A stretch of 64,000 nucleotides of DNA from Paramacrobiotus metropolitanus. Lineage: Eukaryota; Tardigrada; Eutardigrada; Parachela; Macrobiotidae. A program made the position numbers and the translations under genes. The notes beneath the pieces were generated by a model. That model did not search any database and was not told the origin of the DNA. It worked only from the letters and a program-made list of their open reading frames with translations. Below, in pieces: positions 59,778-64,000 of this stretch (positions are counted from its first letter, which is position 1; the number at the start of each line of letters is the position of its first letter). Location of the stretch: positions 558,001 to 622,000 of the forward strand of contig NW_026570249.1 of NCBI RefSeq assembly GCF_019649055.1, read 5' to 3'.

Positions 59778-61451
59778 AGTGACGTCGTACGGCCCGGCCA
59801 CGGAGGTTGGACCGGATTGCCGGTGAGGATAAACTCAACCGAGCAGCCCAGACGAGGCCCAAGACGTGGAGGACCGGGACGCCGATCCACGCACCGGGGC
59901 AACAGAAACTTCCCCAACGTATCATCCGGATGCGCAACGGACAGATACACCGCAAACATTGCGGAAGACCCAACAGAACGGTATAACTCAACGTTTCCCG
60001 TTCTTCGAGAACAACAAGCCTTCCACATAGAAGGCTGGGAAACAGTCCCATTGGAAGCACAGGTACCCGTTTACTCTCGGCCGGGAGAAGCGGACCTCTT
60101 CCAGCGAAAAGAGCAACCAGCTAGAACGGTAGCCGGTTCTCGAACATTCCTCAACCTCGACTATATGTGGTCGAAACTGAGGCCAACGGACGCCAAAGTG
60201 GAGGAATGTAAGCGAATGCAGCCACAACGGTTCGGAACCGCCGAATTACCGAAGGACGGAGTCATGAACCGACCGGAGGTACAAGAAGTGGTTAAAGTCG
60301 GAATCCTGCCTACACAAGGTTCAATTCAACAGCAAACCGACCACGGACCGGTGTCATTAATTCCCATCAAACCAACGATACGGGAAGTAACTTTCGAGAA
60401 AGGAATACACAAGAAACCGAAGACAGTTCGAGCTTGGACACACGAAATCCAAGTCGGATCCACGCCCACATTGGCGATGTTGGATACCGGAGCGGAGACT
60501 TCGCTCATCGAACAACGGTTTTGTGAGAGGAACGGTTTAACGATGCAACCCCTCGGACATTACACCAAAATACTTGGTGTAGGCGGACAAGTCGCCTTCA
60601 TGGTGTCTCACTGCTGTACCGCACCTGTAACAAAGCAGGGTTTTACGAGCCACCATACATTCCACGTCCAGCCGACCGAAGCGGACATTCCAGTGCTACT
60701 TGGATGCGACTATCTGCATTCGAAGTTCACCTTCGTTTTAACACCGATCCCCACCCCGGAACAACCAGGAGGAACGACGGTAGTGCAGTCTATCCCGATA
60801 CCAGAGGCATCGGGCAAGTTACCAAGTGAAGTGAGGGTAAATCAGCTGGGCCCGCTGACAGAACCTTCGCGTAACATTTGCCGTGACTGCCGGGACAACA
60901 ACCGGACTCTGCTCGAGGAACTTAAACTGCACAACGCCATCGAAGCGTACGAAGAACGGAAAAGCACCGGAACATTACGATCGGCGAAGACCGTACTGAA
61001 GTCTATCCCGATACCAGAGGCATCCGCTGACGCCTCTGGTAGAACGAGTACGACAAAAGTACCGAACTTGGTTCTCGGGAGTTCGGCACTTTCTCGACCA
61101 ACGGACGTCGAAAATGGCGACCACTCTGCAACAGAACGGAGCGGTAACCCCCGATCAGATACTGGAAGCACAACGAATGTGCGAACCGGTAGTCGCCCTC
61201 GCAAACGACATAGAGGACGAAGCATGGGAATGGGAAGACGAGCAAATCCCTATCCACCGACAGTACGTGGAATACGGGCTTCCGATACCACCCCCACTGG
61301 AAATGCCCTGCCAGGAACTAGGCTCCCAACTTTTTGCCTACACGCAGCGAGTAAGGCTGCACGGAGAATTGTCAACGACTGCATTCTGGCAACGGTACGG
61401 CGAGGATACCGCCATAACGCGGAACATCCCCGACCCGTTACCACCAACTAA
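59778..61451 (+). CDS. pro: Retropepsin ORF, in frame after ORF2
   Basis: The frame is continuous with ORF2 except for the TAA at 59775-59777; no ATG occurs in its first 110 codons, so stop readthrough is a plausible route. The active site is LAMLDTGAETSLI (about 60,470-60,510), followed by ILGVGGQVAF and IPVLLGCDYL. Two IPIPEAS motifs follow (about 60,797 and 61,010). After about 61,110 this frame becomes Arg/Thr-rich and unlike the minus-strand protease ORF, whereas the +1 frame (61114 onward) keeps the similarity. Confidence 0.8.
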   Translation, partial: SDVVRPGHGGWTGLPVRINSTEQPRRGPRRGGPGRRSTHRGNRNFPNVSSGCATDRYTANIAEDPTERYNSTFPVLREQQAFHIEGWETVPLEAQVPVYSRPGEADLFQRKEQPARTVAGSRTFLNLDYMWSKLRPTDAKVEECKRMQPQRFGTAELPKDGVMNRPEVQEVVKVGILPTQGSIQQQTDHGPVSLIPIKPTIREVTFEKGIHKKPKTVRAWTHEIQVGSTPTLAMLDTGAETSLIEQRFCERNGLTMQPLGHYTKILGVGGQVAFMVSHCCTAPVTKQGFTSHHTFHVQPTEADIPVLLGCDYLHSKFTFVLTPIPTPEQPGGTTVVQSIPIPEASGKLPSEVRVNQLGPLTEPSRNICRDCRDNNRTLLEELKLHNAIEAYEERKSTGTLRSAKTVLKSIPIPEASADASGRTSTTKVPNLVLGSSALSRPTDVENGDHSATERSGNPRSDTGSTTNVRTGSRPRKRHRGRSMGMGRRANPYPPTVRGIRASDTTPTGNALPGTRLPTFCLHAASKAARRIVNDCILATVRRGYRHNAEHPRPVTTN

Positions 61452-62016
61452 GGAACATACTCCGACCAACGTGAAGTTTGTGAGTAGCCCGGTAAAGGTC
61501 CATGATGACGTAACTCTGGAGGAAACCGATAAACCTTACCGGTGTACCATCTGCCAAGACAACATTGACGGAGTGGTACGAGCCATAAAGGCTCATCACG
61601 ACCTAACATGGTTGGACGACAGACCGTCGTCACCGTCACTTCCGCAACAGGAACGGAAAGTAGATCGTTTTCGGAAGCCCCAACAGACGAGCATCCGATG
61701 GCTGAGCGACATAGGCTCACAGCCAACCGACCTTGAGAATCAGGACGGGGCAAGTCAACCTACCAATCGACGGACATGGCCGACCAAGCCGAACCGACCA
61801 CACAGGTCGAAGTCGGTAACATACCGCAAGTCGGACAGGAAGACGGAACAACCGCCGAAAACGAGGATTACCAGTCGGACGACTCGGACATACAGAGTAC
61901 GAGTGACTCGGCGGACACGGACTCCGATAACCGACCTTCGGAAGAATCCGAGGAAGAAGACGACGAAGAATTCGATCCGTCAGTCCGACACTGTAAGACG
62001 GACAAACCGAGCATAA
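61114..62016 (+). CDS. C-terminal continuation of the protease ORF, +1 frame
   Basis: The frame begins at ATG 61114 (MATTLQQNGAV), +1 relative to the protease frame. It carries sequence matching the end of the minus-strand protease ORF: a helical Trp/Glu segment, NIPDPLPP..KEHTPTNVKF, and CTIC followed by IDGVVRAI. In the minus-strand copy the two parts are one frame, so here there is either a one-base lesion, a programmed +1 shift, or reinitiation at 61114. Beyond about 61,620 it overlaps the pol ORF and is probably without function. Confidence 0.6.
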   Translation: MATTLQQNGAVTPDQILEAQRMCEPVVALANDIEDEAWEWEDEQIPIHRQYVEYGLPIPPPLEMPCQELGSQLFAYTQRVRLHGELSTTAFWQRYGEDTAITRNIPDPLPPTKEHTPTNVKFVSSPVKVHDDVTLEETDKPYRCTICQDNIDGVVRAIKAHHDLTWLDDRPSSPSLPQQERKVDRFRKPQQTSIRWLSDIGSQPTDLENQDGASQPTNRRTWPTKPNRPHRSKSVTYRKSDRKTEQPPKTRITSRTTRTYRVRVTRRTRTPITDLRKNPRKKTTKNSIRQSDTVRRTNRA

Positions 62017-64000
62017 ACGACTCGGATGATTCGTCATCGGAGGACGAAGAACCGACCTACGACGTCCGACTAACCACAGCATTGCGGACTATAGTTCACA
62101 CAGAATTTATAGTCGAGCAACCGGAACAAACTGAACAACCGAAGCCGATCGACTCCGAACAACAGAAGGAACTCGACCAACTCAAGGCTTTGTGGGAATC
62201 TGGAGAAGGTAAACCGGAGGAAAACGATCTCCGACCTCCAACCATGGTCGTCCACCAGTTGTCAACGGAACAACCGACCTTGGCCAACTTGACCGACCAA
62301 CAGAAGTCGGAGCATTTCAACACGTGGAAGGCACGAGTAGCCAAAGTCAAGACGATTGACGAGTTGGACCTGGACAACAAATGCCCAGAAGTTCACCACC
62401 TAAGGCTGGATCCCTACGTAGAGACGAAAGCGCTAGACCGACAAGTCGTCTTTAACAGCGAACGAGTCTCTCTCCCACCATGGTCAACATGTTCGATCAA
62501 GGTACGGACGGCCAAACCAATGGATCCGAGAAGACGCATTTACTTCTCTACCCTACAACGGGTAGTCCGACGTATTCGGCCAATCGAAGCCAAGATCGAC
62601 ATCCGACCTCAAAACGACACGGCCTGGATAAATATCCAGAATACGACTCACCAAACGAAGGTGCTGAAGAAAGGCGTACGACTTGGCCACATGCAATATG
62701 CCGATGTCTATGAACCGGAAATCAATAACGAATTTGTCGAATGGGAACTCCCACACAAAGTGGCGAGGACATGGCCCCCGACTCGGGAAGTAAAGCCAAA
62801 ACCCCAATTCGAAGTTTTTGAGGCAACAGGAGTTCGATCTCAACGGAAAGTCAAACTCATACCTCGAGCCGTAACCATGGTAGAAGTCGTCCTGGACGTA
62901 CCGGTATCCAAGGACCAGAAACTAATGTACCTAGGAGAATCCGACCCCAAACGAGACGGAGTCGAATTCATGGACGGCGTAACCAAGCATGACGGGAAAC
63001 GATTCACCATCATGGTGGCAAACCACACTCATCGGGAAGTCACCTTACGCAAAGGTGCACCAATGGGTCGAGCCGAAGCATTCACAATGATGACGGACGA
63101 CCAGAAAGTTGAAGAAGCACGAGTCAACACGGCTGAAGTCGAGCAGGAAGACGCGGAATCCCAAGACGAGCGACGGAGAATCATCGACTCCATGAACTTC
63201 GGTAAAAACTTAACCGACGAGCAGCTGGCCAAACTAAAGGCGGTTGCATGGAATTACCGGACCGTATTTCCGACTTCGAAGAAACCTTACGGAGACGTCA
63301 AAGGGGTAACACATACCATTGATGTCCAAGGTGCACAGCCGATTAAGATGAACCCCACCAGGACAAGCTGGAAGGGACGTGAATTCATCCAGAAACACGT
63401 GCAAGAGATGCTCGACCAAGGAGTCATCGAGCCGTCATCGGCAGCATGGAGCTTCCCAGTCGTCCTAGCCGCGAAACGGAACGGAGACGGCACGGTAGGA
63501 ACACGCTTCTGCATCAACTATATCAAGTTGAATGCCGTCACGAAGAAGAACAACTACCCACTACCGAACCCGGACGAGCTACTGGACCGATGCGCCGGAA
63601 TGGAGTATTACGGCAAGGTAGACTGTCAGTCCGGCTTCTGGCAAATTCCAATGGATGAACAATCCAAGGACTACACAACCTTCGTAACACCCGAAGGCAT
63701 GTGGCGATTCAACCGTATGCCGTTTGGAGTCTGCAACGGACCAGCAACTTTCCAAATGCATATGGATAAGATAACGGCATCAGCTCGGAAGAAGGGTGTG
63801 TTCGCCTACATTGACGACATCATCTTCTTCGGCAAAACGTTCGAAGACTTCCTCGAGGCTTTCCGAGCAACTCTCGAATGCCTCCGCGATGCTGGATTCA
63901 CGGTCAAACCCTCCAAATGTGAGATCGGAACGCACAGACTGCTGTTCCTCGGACACGTCCTTAGCAAGAACGGAGTCCAGACCGATGACGAGAAAGTGGC
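61776..64000 (+). CDS. pol: Pol ORF (RT; runs off the window), intact as seen
   Basis: Open from ATG 61776 (MADQAEPTTQV) to the window end without a stop, 741 codons so far. The head is acidic and disordered (about 90 residues). A middle domain has a counterpart in the minus-strand element. RT starts near 63,260 with VTHTIDVQGAQPIKMN-type sequence, then MLDQGVIEPSSAAWSFPVVL, motif A VDCQSGFWQIP, MPFGVCNGPATFQ and the catalytic YIDD (63807-63818), followed by FLGHVLSKNGV. All Ty3/Gypsy RT blocks are in frame. RNase H and integrase would follow beyond the window. The DNA is dense in CCGACC and GGTCGG words. Confidence 0.9.
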   Translation, partial: MADQAEPTTQVEVGNIPQVGQEDGTTAENEDYQSDDSDIQSTSDSADTDSDNRPSEESEEEDDEEFDPSVRHCKTDKPSINDSDDSSSEDEEPTYDVRLTTALRTIVHTEFIVEQPEQTEQPKPIDSEQQKELDQLKALWESGEGKPEENDLRPPTMVVHQLSTEQPTLANLTDQQKSEHFNTWKARVAKVKTIDELDLDNKCPEVHHLRLDPYVETKALDRQVVFNSERVSLPPWSTCSIKVRTAKPMDPRRRIYFSTLQRVVRRIRPIEAKIDIRPQNDTAWINIQNTTHQTKVLKKGVRLGHMQYADVYEPEINNEFVEWELPHKVARTWPPTREVKPKPQFEVFEATGVRSQRKVKLIPRAVTMVEVVLDVPVSKDQKLMYLGESDPKRDGVEFMDGVTKHDGKRFTIMVANHTHREVTLRKGAPMGRAEAFTMMTDDQKVEEARVNTAEVEQEDAESQDERRRIIDSMNFGKNLTDEQLAKLKAVAWNYRTVFPTSKKPYGDVKGVTHTIDVQGAQPIKMNPTRTSWKGREFIQKHVQEMLDQGVIEPSSAAWSFPVVLAAKRNGDGTVGTRFCINYIKLNAVTKKNNYPLPNPDELLDRCAGMEYYGKVDCQSGFWQIPMDEQSKDYTTFVTPEGMWRFNRMPFGVCNGPATFQMHMDKITASARKKGVFAYIDDIIFFGKTFEDFLEAFRATLECLRDAGFTVKPSKCEIGTHRLLFLGHVLSKNGVQTDDEKV

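Larger units (their letters stand above)
54557..64000 (+). mobile_element. Well-preserved Ty3/Gypsy-type LTR retroelement, 3' end outside window
   Basis: Gene order on the plus strand: gag (55018-59097), ORF2 (59094-59777), protease ORF (to 61451), a continuation frame (61114-62016), and pol (from 61776, open to the window end). It is a relative of the minus-strand element: capsid, knuckle, protease, IPIP motifs and pol head all match, yet DNA words and N-terminal Gag differ. The 5' boundary is placed where the minus-strand LTR is cut. No LTR end or primer site could be proved upstream of gag, because the second LTR is outside the window. The lack of stops in gag and pol suggests a young copy. 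Confidence 0.75.

Overview
This window is eukaryotic nuclear DNA from an animal, most likely an invertebrate. Its genes have short GT-AG introns, TATATAAG-type promoters and AATAAA signals. The one long cellular gene is animal-type tubulin cofactor D. A tardigrade or another small ecdysozoan would fit the gene style, but no sequence mark fixes the species. All exon models were built by eye from splice signals and reading phase.

Left part (1-31 kb): cellular genes in AT-rich DNA with small transposons. On the minus strand are two secreted low-complexity proteins (1556-1921 and 4260-4727), a two-exon four-helix membrane protein (5944-7236), and a cyclophilin-like protein lacking several active-site residues (9281-10399). 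The cyclophilin is divergent with a 22-exon tubulin cofactor D gene (10987-17359), which stops short of its expected 3' end next to a 538-bp segment that recurs at 25.15 kb. From 18.3 to 24.6 kb lie four small orphan genes on the plus strand. The first is split by a 1,747-bp hAT-like element with an exact 8-bp target duplication. DNA between 24.6 and 30.8 kb holds foldback/MITE elements and no convincing gene.

Right part (30.8-64 kb): two related Ty3/Gypsy-type LTR retroelements. The first, on the minus strand (about 30.8-54.56 kb), keeps a 151-bp LTR portion at both ends, 98% identical between the copies, and a primer binding site matching the end of initiator-Met tRNA. Its order is gag, a small ORF, protease, RT-RNase H, integrase, then about 8.5 kb of extra coding sequence with no recognisable envelope. 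It carries many frameshifts and in-frame stops. The extra region encodes hydrophilic, proline-rich and highly charged proteins, one with what look like repeated winged-helix units. The second, on the plus strand (from about 54.56 kb past the window end), is much better preserved: a 1,359-residue Gag with thirty 24-bp repeats, a small ORF overlapping it by ATGA, a protease ORF in the same frame after a single TAA, and a pol ORF still open at the window end.

The two elements share Gag capsid, a PPSY late-domain-like motif, a C-X2-C-X4-H-X4-C knuckle (His replaced in the minus copy), a protease with paired IPIP motifs and a C-terminal CxxC, and a separate acidic-headed pol ORF. They define one family. 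The long accessory region of the minus copy and the gene-expression layout of the plus copy are the most unusual content of the window.
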